From the NCBI GenBank assembly GCA_035536915.1, contig DATLNE010000044.1:248001-312000 (forward strand): a stretch of 64,000 bases of DNA. Reading direction: 5' to 3'. Origin of the DNA: Acidimicrobiales bacterium (lineage in GTDB: Bacteria > Actinomycetota > Acidimicrobiia > Acidimicrobiales > JAHWLA01). How positions within the stretch are numbered: position 1 is the stretch's first letter; the number at the start of each line of letters is the position of its first letter. The translations under genes and the position numbers were made by a program. This document shows positions 15,241-24,835 of this stretch, in pieces. The notes below the pieces were generated by a model. It was given only the letters and a program-made list of their open reading frames with translations, did not search any database and was not told the origin of the DNA.

Positions 15241-17744
15241 CCGCTGCACCCGCCGCCGCGCCGTGGCGACGGGTCGCGATTCTCGCCTTCGCCGTGCTGG
15301 CGGCGACGGCGGCGCTAACCTTCGGGCCCGTCTCTTCGATGGGCCCGTTCGGCGCGTTGTCGGTGCCGTGGCTCGCCCTCCTGGTGGCCTTCGCCGCCTG
15401 TGAGGTCTTCCTCATCCACATCGAGCACCGCCGCGAGGCGGTGTCGTTGTCGCTCTCGACCATCCCGCTCGTCGTCGGCCTCTACACCGTCGACCCCGTC
15501 GCCTTGGTGGCCGCCCGGGTCATCGGCTCGGGCATCGCCCTCGTCGTGCACCGCAGGCAGGCGCCGCTCAAGCTGGCCGTCAACCTCGGCCACATGGGCC
15601 TCGAAGCAGTCGTCGCCATCCTGGTGTTCCGGGCCTTGGCGCCCGGTGGCGAGCTCGGCCCTGCCTCGTGGCCCGCAGCCGTGGCCGCCGCGCTGGCCAG
15701 CGACCTGGTGCAGAGCGCCGTGCTGGTGACGGCCATCAGCCTGTACCAACGCCGGTGGGAAGGTGCGCTCACCGAGACCATGGCGCTGGGCACCGCCGCC
15801 CGCCTGGTCGACACCGCCGTCGCCCTCGTCGTGGTCAGCGTGCTGCGGGCCGAACCGGCGGCCGTCGCCCTCCTGGGCCTGGCGGGCTTCGCCTTGGTGT
15901 GGTCGTACCGGGCGCACACCGCGCTGCGCGTCCAGCACCGCCAGCTCGAGCACCTCTACGACTTCACCCAAGTCATGGGCGACGCTGTGCTGGCCGAGCG
16001 CACCGTCGAGGCGCTGCTGCGGCAGGCATGCGACCTCCTCCACTCCGACGCCGCCTGGGTGTACGTGGAGCGGGGCGGCAAGACCCATCGCGTGGGCACC
16101 ACGGTGGAAGGCGCCCTCACGCTGGCCGAGGTGGCCCCGGGTTCTCCCGACGCGCTGGTGGAAGAAGGCGTGCGGGGCCGGTCGCGGCCCGAGTTGATCA
16201 CGGCGACGGCCACGCCCGCGCTGGCTGCCCTCGGGGTGGCGGAGGCCCTGGCCGCCGAACTGCGCAGCGGCACCACGGCGGTGGGCACCCTGGTGGTGGC
16301 CGACCGCAGCGGCGAGGTCCGTGCCTTCGACGACGAAGACCTGCGCCTGTTCGCCATGCTCGCCAACCACGCGGGCATGGCCCTGGCCAACAGCCAGCTC
16401 GTGGACCGGCTGCGCATGAACGCGGACGAGAGCGAGTACCAGTCGCTGCACGATTCGCTGACCGACCTGCCCAACCGGGCCCACTTCTCCCGCCGGTTGG
16501 AAGAACGGCTGGCGGCGGGCAGCGCGCTCGGCGTGCTCCTGCTCGACCTCGACGGCTTCAAGGACGTCAACGACACCCTGGGCCACCAGCACGGCGACCT
16601 GCTACTGCAGCAGGTGGCCAAGCGGTTGCGCACGGCGTTGCGCCACGGCGACACCTTGGCCCGCCTCGGCGGCGACGAGTTCGCCGTGTTGTTGCCCGAC
16701 GTGGTCGGCAGCCAGGCCGCCGTGAGCGTGGCGCGCGGCTTGGTGGCGGCGTTGGAGCGGCCCTTCGACGTGTCCGACGTCAGCGTCGAGATCGGCGGCT
16801 CGGTGGGTGTGGCCCTGTCGCCATTGCACGGCATGGAGGCCGACGGGCTGCTGCAACGGGCCGACATCGCCATGTACCTGGCCAAGGCCAACCACACCGG
16901 GGTCGAGGTCTACGACGCCGAACGCGACGGCCACACCCCCGAACGCCTGGCCTTGGTGGGCGAGCTGCGCCACGCCATTGCCGAAGGCCACCTCGAGGTG
17001 CACTACCAGCCGCAGATGTCGCTGGCCACGGGTGACGTCGTGGGCGCCGAAGCGCTGGTCCGCTGGCAGCACCCCACCCGGGGTTGGCTGCCGCCCGACG
17101 AGTTCGTGGCCGTGGCCGAGCGCACCGGCCTGGTGCGCCCGTTGACGTCGTTCGTGTTGGAGACGGCGTTGCGAGAGTGTGCCCGCTGGCGCGAGGGCGA
17201 CGGCCCCGAGCGCATCTCGGTGAACCTGTCGGCCCGCAGCCTCCTGCAGCCCACCTTCCCCGACGACGTGCGCACCCTGTTGCGCGACACGGGAGTGCCC
17301 GCCGAGGCGCTGTGCTTGGAGCTGACCGAGACCAGCATCCTCGTCGAGCCCCGCCGCACCGTGCCCGTGCTGCAGCAGCTGGCCCAGACGGGCATCACCA
17401 TCGCCATCGACGACTTCGGCACCGGCCAGTCGTCACTCGCCTACCTCAAGCAGTTGCCGGTGGGCGAGATCAAGATCGACAAGTCGTTCGTCATGACAAT
17501 GGAGGAGGACCGGGCCGACGAAGCCATCGTCTGCTCGATCATCCAACTGGCCGCCAACCTCGACCTGCCGGTGGTGGCCGAAGGCGTGGAGAGCATGGCG
17601 CTGGCCGCTCGCTTGCGCGGGGCCGGGTGCGGCTTCGCCCAGGGCTTCGGGTTCAGCAAGGCGCTGCCCGCCGAGTCGTTCGTGGCCTGGGTCGAGGAGT
17701 GGCGCAAGCGGCCCGGCGTCGGCGAGCTGCGGGTGGTCGGCTAG
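15237..17744 (+). CDS. Membrane-bound GGDEF-EAL c-di-GMP enzyme with GAF domain
   Basis: 835 residues from GTG 15237. Residues ~10-230 hold about six or seven membrane helices (MASE-like sensor). A GAF-like domain follows at ~240-400. The GGDEF domain has LDLDGFKDVNDTLGHQHGD, intact GGDEF at 478-482, and the inhibitory I-site RxxD at 469-472, five residues before it. The EAL domain has EAL at 605-607 and DDFGTGQSSLAYLKQLPVGE. Both catalytic motifs are intact, so it may both make and degrade c-di-GMP, switched by the membrane and GAF inputs. It is coupled (GTGA overlap) to the secreted subtilase, which is unusual and suggests co-production. Confidence 0.93.
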   Translation: MTAAPAAAPWRRVAILAFAVLAATAALTFGPVSSMGPFGALSVPWLALLVAFAACEVFLIHIEHRREAVSLSLSTIPLVVGLYTVDPVALVAARVIGSGIALVVHRRQAPLKLAVNLGHMGLEAVVAILVFRALAPGGELGPASWPAAVAAALASDLVQSAVLVTAISLYQRRWEGALTETMALGTAARLVDTAVALVVVSVLRAEPAAVALLGLAGFALVWSYRAHTALRVQHRQLEHLYDFTQVMGDAVLAERTVEALLRQACDLLHSDAAWVYVERGGKTHRVGTTVEGALTLAEVAPGSPDALVEEGVRGRSRPELITATATPALAALGVAEALAAELRSGTTAVGTLVVADRSGEVRAFDDEDLRLFAMLANHAGMALANSQLVDRLRMNADESEYQSLHDSLTDLPNRAHFSRRLEERLAAGSALGVLLLDLDGFKDVNDTLGHQHGDLLLQQVAKRLRTALRHGDTLARLGGDEFAVLLPDVVGSQAAVSVARGLVAALERPFDVSDVSVEIGGSVGVALSPLHGMEADGLLQRADIAMYLAKANHTGVEVYDAERDGHTPERLALVGELRHAIAEGHLEVHYQPQMSLATGDVVGAEALVRWQHPTRGWLPPDEFVAVAERTGLVRPLTSFVLETALRECARWREGDGPERISVNLSARSLLQPTFPDDVRTLLRDTGVPAEALCLELTETSILVEPRRTVPVLQQLAQTGITIAIDDFGTGQSSLAYLKQLPVGEIKIDKSFVMTMEEDRADEAIVCSIIQLAANLDLPVVAEGVESMALAARLRGAGCGFAQGFGFSKALPAESFVAWVEEWRKRPGVGELRVVG

Positions 17745-18694
17745 GACGCGCTGCGGTAGCGGTGGGCGGCGTCGCGCACCTCTTCGGGCGGCTCCGTCAG
17801 GTACACCACGATGCGGCAACCGGGGTCGCCCACGGCAATGCGCTCCTCGAGCAGCACGGAGGCCTCGCCGTCGGCCGTCTGGGCCGCGGCGATCCCCCCG
17901 AACACGCTCGACGTCATGCGGCACAGGGCAGGCGCCATGCGCACGACGTCGCCGAACGGGCAGGCGGTGTTGACGAGCACGATGCGCTCGGCGGTGGCCT
18001 CGACCACGTCGAACTCGCCGTCGATGGCGTGCTTGAGGCGCACGAAGCACTCGCCCAACTGTGTGGGCGTCATGCGCTCGACCACGTCGGTGGCGGCGCG
18101 GAACTCCTCCTCCATGCGGCCGCCCACGTCGATGCCCACTTGGGCCACGGCTGCTTCGGCCGCCGAGGGGCCGTGCTGTTCCTCGACCGCTTGGGCCATC
18201 TGCACCACGAGCGCCCGCAGGAACGACTCCTTGCCGAACCCGCCGCCGGGCGCCGCCTCGTCGAGGCCGGGCAGGGCGTGGTCGTGGTGGCGGGGCGGGT
18301 CGTAGCTGGGGGAGACGGCGCGGGGCACGGGCAACACCGCTTGCACCTTGGCCCCGCCCGACCGGCGCGCCGCAATGCGCAGGTCGTCCACCACGTGGCC
18401 CACGATCTGCAGGCCGCGTCCCGCTTCGGCGAGGTCGTCGGCGGGCTCGGGCACGCCGTCGAAGCCAGGGCCGAGGTCGTAGACCGTGAGGGTGGGGTGC
18501 TTGGCCGCCCACGACAACGAGACCCACACGGGGCCGGTGGCGTGGCGGGCGGCGTTGCCCAGCAGTTCGGCCACCGCCAGCTCGGCGCCGGAGAGGTCGG
18601 CCTCAGGTTCGGCGTGCCGTTCCAGGTGGGCGACGACGGAGTGGCGGAGGCGTCGGACTGCCTGCGTGTCGGTGGTGTCCGCGTACCAGTCCAC
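17741..18694 (-). CDS. RsbW-like HATPase plus methanogen-output-domain regulator
   Basis: About 317 residues from GTG 18694. Residues ~10-125 form an anti-sigma/serine-kinase-like HATPase: AELAVAELLGNAARHATG (N-box), LTVYDLGPGFDG (G1 box) and GRGLQIVGHVVDDL (G2 box). Residues ~165-315 resemble the methanogen output domain 1 (LVNTACPFGDVVRMAP with a conserved Cys). The combination suggests a partner-switching regulator with a ligand- or redox-sensing output domain (inference). The frame extends upstream to a TTG at 18826, but that would overlap the divergent gene. The stop overlaps the stop of the convergent GGDEF-EAL gene within CTAG. Confidence 0.7.
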   Translation of the reverse strand: MDWYADTTDTQAVRRLRHSVVAHLERHAEPEADLSGAELAVAELLGNAARHATGPVWVSLSWAAKHPTLTVYDLGPGFDGVPEPADDLAEAGRGLQIVGHVVDDLRIAARRSGGAKVQAVLPVPRAVSPSYDPPRHHDHALPGLDEAAPGGGFGKESFLRALVVQMAQAVEEQHGPSAAEAAVAQVGIDVGGRMEEEFRAATDVVERMTPTQLGECFVRLKHAIDGEFDVVEATAERIVLVNTACPFGDVVRMAPALCRMTSSVFGGIAAAQTADGEASVLLEERIAVGDPGCRIVVYLTEPPEEVRDAAHRYRSAS

Positions 18695-18736
18695 CAAGCC
18701 AGGGTACCGGCGGCCCCTGTGCGCTGCCCGCCTCCG

Positions 18737-18787
18737 GAGGTTGCGTAGGAAACGGCGCGTTTTCCGGCGCGATCCCTCCACAACCTC
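18737..18787. repeat. Inverted-repeat element, copy A
   Basis: GAGGTTG (18737-18743) and CAACCTC (18781-18787) flank an AT-containing centre with GCGTAGGAAACGGCGCGTTT. A related element (copy B) lies at 51520-51570. The two share CCGGA-purine-GTTGCGTA and CGTTTTCCG at the same spacing. It lies between divergent genes, just upstream of the HATPase regulator. Confidence 0.5.
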
Positions 18788-18816
18788 GTTGGGGTCGGGT
18801 GGGGTAGGAAGTGGCC

Positions 18817-19485
18817 ATGCCGACAATCACGGTCTGGTCCGACATCGGGTGCGAGTGGGCGCATGTCGCCGTCTCCCGGCTCTTGCGCACCAGGCACGCC
18901 ATGGGCCTCGACGGTGAGGTGCGCATCGACCACCACGCCTTCCCGCTGGAACTGTTCAACGAGGCCCCCGTGTCGAAGCTCATGCTCGACGCCGAGGCAC
19001 CGGTGCTGGGCGCGGTCGAGCCCGAGGCCGGGTGGCAGATGTGGCGGTCGCCGGACTGGCACTGGCCGGTCACGACGATGCCCGCCTTGGAGGCTGTGCA
19101 GGCCGCCAAGGAGCAGAGCCTGGAGGCGAGTGAACAGCTCGACCGGGCTTTGCGCAACGCCCTGTTCGGGGAGAGCCGGTGCATTGCCCTGCGCTCGGTG
19201 ATCCTGGATGTGGCCGCCGGTTGCCCGGCCGTCGACGTGCCCTCGTTGGCCAAGGCGGTCGACGACGGCCGCGCCCGCCGCCTGGTGATGGACGACTTCG
19301 AGCGAGCCCAGGCCGACGACACCATCAAAGGCAGCCCGCACGTGTTCCTCCCCGACGGCACCGGCTTTCACAATCCGGGCCTGGAAGCGGAGTGGCACGG
19401 CAAGCCCGGCCAGGGCGGGTTCCCGGTCGTCGTGCGCAACGATCCCGGCGTCTACGAGGAAATCCTGCTTCGAGCCACAGGCTGA
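18817..19485 (+). CDS. DsbA-family thioredoxin-fold protein with single active-site Cys
   Basis: 222 residues from ATG 18817, with AGGAAG about 7 nt upstream. The start MPTITVWSDIGCEWAHVAVS matches DsbA/FrnE-like proteins, in which WSD-x-x-C-P-W-C is usual. Here the motif is C-E-W-A, so the resolving Cys is replaced by Ala, which points to a monothiol enzyme such as a mycothiol- or glutathione-dependent reductase or transferase (inference). The C-terminal cis-Pro region is IKGSPHVFLPDG. Cytoplasmic: no signal peptide. The gap to the following ABC-F gene is only 19 nt, so they may be cotranscribed. Confidence 0.8.
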   Translation: MPTITVWSDIGCEWAHVAVSRLLRTRHAMGLDGEVRIDHHAFPLELFNEAPVSKLMLDAEAPVLGAVEPEAGWQMWRSPDWHWPVTTMPALEAVQAAKEQSLEASEQLDRALRNALFGESRCIALRSVILDVAAGCPAVDVPSLAKAVDDGRARRLVMDDFERAQADDTIKGSPHVFLPDGTGFHNPGLEAEWHGKPGQGGFPVVVRNDPGVYEEILLRATG

Positions 19486-19504
19486 GACCCGTCATGATGG
19501 GTCG

Positions 19505-21094
<1,590 letters not shown>

Positions 21095-21120
21095 GAGGGT
21101 GCGCCTTGCGGCCCACCCTC
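21095..21120. terminator. Terminator hairpin between convergent genes
   Basis: GAGGGTG (21095-21101) pairs with CACCCTC (21114-21120) directly after the ABC-F stop codon. The loop contains a further GCC/GGC pairing. It can serve the plus-strand gene and perhaps the convergent membrane-protein gene. Confidence 0.65.
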
Positions 21121-21146
21121 TCGTCGTCCTGCCGGTGTCCTGCTCG

Positions 21147-22001
21147 TCAGTGCTCGGCGCGCTCCCGGCGCTCACGAGCCTCGCGGTCCTCGTCGAGCGT
21201 GGTGTCGGTTCGGTCCACCCGGTCTGTGCGGTCGCCGTCCCGATCGCGATCGGCAACGTCGCGGTCGCGATCGCGGTCGTCAACGTCGCGGTCGTTGCGG
21301 TCCCGAACGTCGCGGTCGCGGTCGCGGTCCCGGTCGCTGCGGTCGCGGTCCCGGTCGCTGCGGTCGAGCACCGAGGTGCCGTCGTCGACCACCTGCGAGC
21401 GGCCTGTCGCGGCCGACGTCTCCGGCACGCCCGCACCCACGTCGGGGTCGAGGGCCCGGGTCAGGTAGCGGCCGTGGTAGCGCTCGCCCACGGCGCCGCC
21501 CCACAACGAGCCGAGCAACATGCCGGCCAGTGCGGCGATGCCTGCCACCGTGCCGACCTGCTCCCATTCGTCAGCGGTGGTGGGGATGCCGACGTTGCGC
21601 AGGTTGCGGGCGATCTCGTCGGTGTCGGCCAAGGCGTTCACCAAGCCGCCGACGCCCACGGCGATGAGCACGCCGAGCACGAAGACCATGAACCCGTTCC
21701 ACATGCCCGAGCGGCGTGACATGCGGCCGGCCACATACCCGCCGTAGAAGTACGACAGCAGCAGCACGACACCGGCGGCGATGCCGCCCGCCGTGCCCAT
21801 CTCTTCCCAGTTGTTCGAGGTCAGGTCGATGTCGGCATCGACGGCGTTGGCGACGGCTGCGGCAATGGCGAGCAGCACGGCAAACGCCCCGAAGGCGACC
21901 AACGTCCCGGCCAGCACGCTGGGGAACGAGATCTTCCGCTTGCCCGCGTCATGGGCTAGTTCAGCGCGATCGGATCGCGTCTCCACGTGGTTTCGGCGCA
22001 T
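21147..22001 (-). CDS. Four-helix membrane protein with Arg/Asp dipeptide-repeat tail
   Basis: 284 residues from ATG 22001, with GGAGGAG 6 nt upstream. Four hydrophobic helices occur at about 30-52, 72-92, 102-122 and 150-170. The region resembles small stress or general membrane proteins of actinobacteria; no enzymatic motif is seen. Residues ~205-284 form a highly charged tail dominated by RD/DR dipeptides (DRDRDRDRDVRDRNDRDVDD), which should be disordered and cytoplasmic. The encoding DNA is a repetitive GCGGTC-rich tract prone to slippage. Function unknown. Confidence 0.7.
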   Translation of the reverse strand: MRRNHVETRSDRAELAHDAGKRKISFPSVLAGTLVAFGAFAVLLAIAAAVANAVDADIDLTSNNWEEMGTAGGIAAGVVLLLSYFYGGYVAGRMSRRSGMWNGFMVFVLGVLIAVGVGGLVNALADTDEIARNLRNVGIPTTADEWEQVGTVAGIAALAGMLLGSLWGGAVGERYHGRYLTRALDPDVGAGVPETSAATGRSQVVDDGTSVLDRSDRDRDRSDRDRDRDRDVRDRNDRDVDDRDRDRDVADRDRDGDRTDRVDRTDTTLDEDREARERRERAEH

Positions 22002-22060
22002 TGGATACTCCTCCTTCGTGGTTGCCCGTACCGTGCCCGAGGAAGGGAGACGGGAAACCG

Positions 22061-22519
22061 TCAGCGGGCGTCGTCGACGGCGCGCTGCGCTTCTCGGAGG
22101 TGGTGCGAGGCGAGGTGCACGCCTTCGCGGGCGGCGTCGAGGCCCCCGTTCGACCACCGGTCGGCGGGGTAGCGCTCGACGGCGGTGGCCAGCTTGGTGG
22201 CGGCGTTCTCCAAGCGGGTGAGGGTGGCTTCGACCGACGGCTCGCTCGGTGGTTCGCCGGGGTCGAGGCCGACCATGGGGTTGTCGTTCACCGCGTAGCG
22301 GTCGACCGCATCGGCCGCCGCGGACAGGGCCGCGGCCACGAAGGCACCGTGCTCCGCCGCCGACCACCGGTCGGGCGCCGGGCGCCGGGTCACCCGGTCC
22401 TGCTGGTCCTCAGGGCGGACGAGCACGGCGCGGTAGCGGCGAGGGAACGAACGGGCAGCCACGGCGGCGTCGGACGGGGAGACGGTGCGCGGGTCGAACC
22501 CGCATGTCGGGCAAGTCAT
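22061..22519 (-). CDS. DinB-like fold protein with N-terminal zinc-binding motif
   Basis: 152 residues from ATG 22519. The N-terminus has C-P-T-C-G-F-D, half of a zinc ribbon. The rest is a DinB/maleylpyruvate-isomerase-like helical bundle: RPAPDRWSAAEHGAFVAAAL and DRWSNGGLDAAREGVHLASH, with histidines positioned like the metal triad of DinB proteins. These are often mycothiol-dependent enzymes in actinobacteria, but activity here is unproven. It shares a symmetric divergent promoter with the MBL hydrolase. Confidence 0.75.
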   Translation of the reverse strand: MTCPTCGFDPRTVSPSDAAVAARSFPRRYRAVLVRPEDQQDRVTRRPAPDRWSAAEHGAFVAAALSAAADAVDRYAVNDNPMVGLDPGEPPSEPSVEATLTRLENAATKLATAVERYPADRWSNGGLDAAREGVHLASHHLREAQRAVDDAR

Positions 22520-22526
22520 CACCGCG

Positions 22527-22533
22527 TACGGTA
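22527..22533. promoter_or_regulatory. Symmetric bidirectional -10 element between divergent leaderless genes
   Basis: TACGGTA reads TACGGT on the plus strand (7 nt before ATG 22540) and TACCGT on the minus strand (8 nt before ATG 22519). One 7-bp element can thus provide the -10 for both divergent genes, and both lack ribosome binding sites. Confidence 0.6.
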
Positions 22534-22539
22534 CCGACC

Positions 22540-23463
22540 ATGGCGACGCGCATCGGACCGGGCGTAGTGGAGATCGACACCTTGCTCGGTGGCTGGGACC
22601 GGGTGACGGCCGGTTACCTGGTGGAAGGGCCGGCGCCGGTGCTGGTGGAGACGGGGAGCCAGAGCTCGGTGCCGACGTTGCTGGCCGAGTTGGCCGAGCT
22701 CGGGCTGGGGCCGTCCGACTTGGCCGGCGTGGTGGTCACCCACATCCACCTCGACCACGCGGGAGGCGTGGGCGACGTGGCCCGGGCCTTCCCCAAGGCG
22801 ACCGTCTACGTGCACGAGAAAGGCGCCCGCCACCTCGCCGATCCGTCGCGGCTGGTCGACTCGGCCGCCATGGTCTACGGCGACCTGCTCGACACCTTGT
22901 ACGGCCGCCTCGACCCCACGCCCGCCGAGCGCATCCACGTGCTCGACGACGGCGAAGAGATCGAGGTCGGCCCTGGGCGAGCGCTCACCACCGTCGATTC
23001 GCCGGGCCACGCCAAGCACCACTTGGGGCTGCACGACTCGGAAAGCGGCATCCTCTTCGTGGGCGACGCCGTGGGCGTGCGGCTGCCCGACGCTGGCGTG
23101 CTGCGGCCCTCGTCACCCCCGCCCGACTTCGACCTCGACCAGGCGCTGCACTCGTTGCAGAAGTTCGCCGCCCGCTCGCCTGCCGGCATCGCGCTGGCGC
23201 ACTACGGGTTGGTGCCCGACCACACCACCGTGCTCGACGAGGCGGCCGACACCCTGAACCGGTGGGCGAACGTGGCCGAGCAGGCGTGGCGTGAAGGGCG
23301 CGACATCGCCGCCGCGCTGGAGTCGGCCTTTGCCGACGACCTGGTGGCGGTGGGCGAGGAACATCGGGAGAAGCTGGAGACCCTCAACGGCGTGCACTCC
23401 AACGCCGCGGGCCTGCGCCGGTGGCTGGAGACACGGGAGGGCACCGCCGCCCATGCCCATTGA
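22540..23463 (+). CDS. Metallo-beta-lactamase-fold hydrolase
   Basis: 307 residues. The MBL signature is VVVTHIHLDHAGGVGDVARA (H-x-H-x-D-H), followed by VDSPGHAKHHLGLHD (third metal His) and LFVGDAVGVRLP (bridging Asp), and ALAHYGLVPD near the C-terminus. These residues bind two metal ions. The family includes glyoxalase II, lactonases and other hydrolases, so the substrate is unassigned. The start ATG 22540 follows a -10 element directly (leaderless). The last 11 bases overlap the HAD phosphatase gene, so the two are coupled. Confidence 0.88.
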   Translation: MATRIGPGVVEIDTLLGGWDRVTAGYLVEGPAPVLVETGSQSSVPTLLAELAELGLGPSDLAGVVVTHIHLDHAGGVGDVARAFPKATVYVHEKGARHLADPSRLVDSAAMVYGDLLDTLYGRLDPTPAERIHVLDDGEEIEVGPGRALTTVDSPGHAKHHLGLHDSESGILFVGDAVGVRLPDAGVLRPSSPPPDFDLDQALHSLQKFAARSPAGIALAHYGLVPDHTTVLDEAADTLNRWANVAEQAWREGRDIAAALESAFADDLVAVGEEHREKLETLNGVHSNAAGLRRWLETREGTAAHAH

Positions 23464-24166
23464 GGCCGTCGTCTTCGACTGGGGCGGCACCCTCTCGCGT
23501 TTTGCCGAGATCGACATGGAGGACATGTGGCGGCTGGCGGCGCGCCACCTGGCGCCCGATCAGGAGGACGAGATGTGCGCCCGGCTGGTGGCGGTCGAAG
23601 CGGCCTCGTGGGCCCGCATCGAGGTCGACCAGCGGGCCACCACGCTGACGTCGCTGTTGACGCTGGCGTCGGGCGAGCTGGGCCTCGACGTGACCGAGGC
23701 GGTGCTGGAGGAGGCGGCCACGCATCACCTCGACTCGTGGACGCCGCACATCCAGCACGACCCCGACGCCGCCCCCGTGCTGGCCGCGCTGCGGGAGCGG
23801 GGGCTGCGCATCGGGCTGCTGTCGAACACCCACTGGCCGCCCGCGTTCCACGAGCACTTCCTCGAACGCGACGGGCTGGCCGAACTCATCGACGTGCGCT
23901 GCTACACGAGCGAGATGACGTTCACCAAGCCCCACCCCGAGGCTTTCCGGGCCGTGCTCGACGCGCTCGGCGTGGGCCGTCCCGACTGCGCCGTCTTCGT
24001 GGGCGACCGCCGTTACGACGACGTGTGGGGCGCCCAGTCGATCGGCATGCGCGGCGTGTGGCGCCGCAACGACCTGGTGCCCGCCTACGACGTGGAACCG
24101 GCGGGCGTGGTCGACACGCTGACCGAGCTCCTTCCGCTGGTCGACGGGTGGTCGGCAGCCGGCTGA
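23453..24166 (+). CDS. HAD-superfamily hydrolase
   Basis: 237 residues. Motif I is VVFDWGGTLS: the first Asp is present and the second is Gly-Gly-Thr, as in HAD subfamily members where the acid/base position varies. Motif II is LLSNTH, motif III Lys lies in MTFTKPHPEAF, and motif IV is FVGDRRYDDVWGAQSIGM. A helical cap lies at residues ~15-105. Probably a small-molecule phosphatase. It starts inside the 3' end of the MBL gene. The stop and the stop of the convergent membrane gene both lie within the 12-bp palindrome CTGACCGGTCAG. Confidence 0.85.
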   Translation: MPIEAVVFDWGGTLSRFAEIDMEDMWRLAARHLAPDQEDEMCARLVAVEAASWARIEVDQRATTLTSLLTLASGELGLDVTEAVLEEAATHHLDSWTPHIQHDPDAAPVLAALRERGLRIGLLSNTHWPPAFHEHFLERDGLAELIDVRCYTSEMTFTKPHPEAFRAVLDALGVGRPDCAVFVGDRRYDDVWGAQSIGMRGVWRRNDLVPAYDVEPAGVVDTLTELLPLVDGWSAAG

Positions 24167-24170
24167 CCGG

Positions 24171-24755
24171 TCAGGTGGCGCGCTTCGACCAGTCGTCGAT
24201 GCTCTCGTTGGTGCGGCGGACGAGCCGGCGGTAGAGCACGAGGGCGCCCACGAACACGGGCAGGCCCACCCAGTTGCCGACGTCGAAGACGACGTGCACG
24301 ACGGCGCTGATGGCCCACGTGGTGGCCAAGGCGAGGGACACGGCGATGCCCCACGACGACTCGGCCGGCCGCGGCTTCGCCGCCGGCTTCTCGCCCTGCA
24401 GAAGGGCCAGGTTGGCGGCCAGGCCCCGTTGCCGGGGACGGAACGTCGACCACCACCACAGGTGCCCGACGAAGCCGGCAAGCCCGAGCACGAAGGTGAA
24501 GGCGGACGCACCCGACGACCCGTCGCTCACCAGGTAGGCGATGAACCCGCCCGCCACGGCGGACCCGCCGTAGAAGGGAAGGTCGCGTACCAAGCCGATG
24601 CGCAGGCGGTACCGGGCGTAGGCGACGGTCACGTCAGCCAACTCCGGGTTCGGCACCGGCACCCCTGTTTCCACCGCCCAGTAGACCCAACTCTGGTCGC
24701 TCTTCGACAGTCGCTTGAACGCTGCCTTGCCGTCGCGGAGGTCGGAGGTGGCCAT
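24171..24755 (-). CDS. Membrane protein of unknown function
   Basis: 194 residues from ATG 24755 (AGGA about 9 nt upstream). The N-terminal ~45 residues are soluble (FKRLSKSDQSWVYWAVETGV). Four hydrophobic segments follow at about 63-80, 83-103, 140-160 and 163-180, with a basic, Pro-rich loop (LLQGEKPAAKPRPAESS) between the pairs. No known motif is recognised. It is divergent from a GlsB/YeaQ-type gene. Confidence 0.65.
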   Translation of the reverse strand: MATSDLRDGKAAFKRLSKSDQSWVYWAVETGVPVPNPELADVTVAYARYRLRIGLVRDLPFYGGSAVAGGFIAYLVSDGSSGASAFTFVLGLAGFVGHLWWWSTFRPRQRGLAANLALLQGEKPAAKPRPAESSWGIAVSLALATTWAISAVVHVVFDVGNWVGLPVFVGALVLYRRLVRRTNESIDDWSKRAT

Positions 24756-24835
24756 GGTGAGATTCCTGCACCAATGCCTGCCCGTTCGCCCCACTTGGTA
24801 CGCCTCTCCGTCCCTCGTGGGGCAATGTGGTGGCC

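Noticed and set aside
13654-15249. Long minus-strand frame opposite the subtilase
   Set aside because: It is the mirror of a high-GC gene with repeats; it lacks a plausible protein composition, while the plus strand carries the full catalytic triad.
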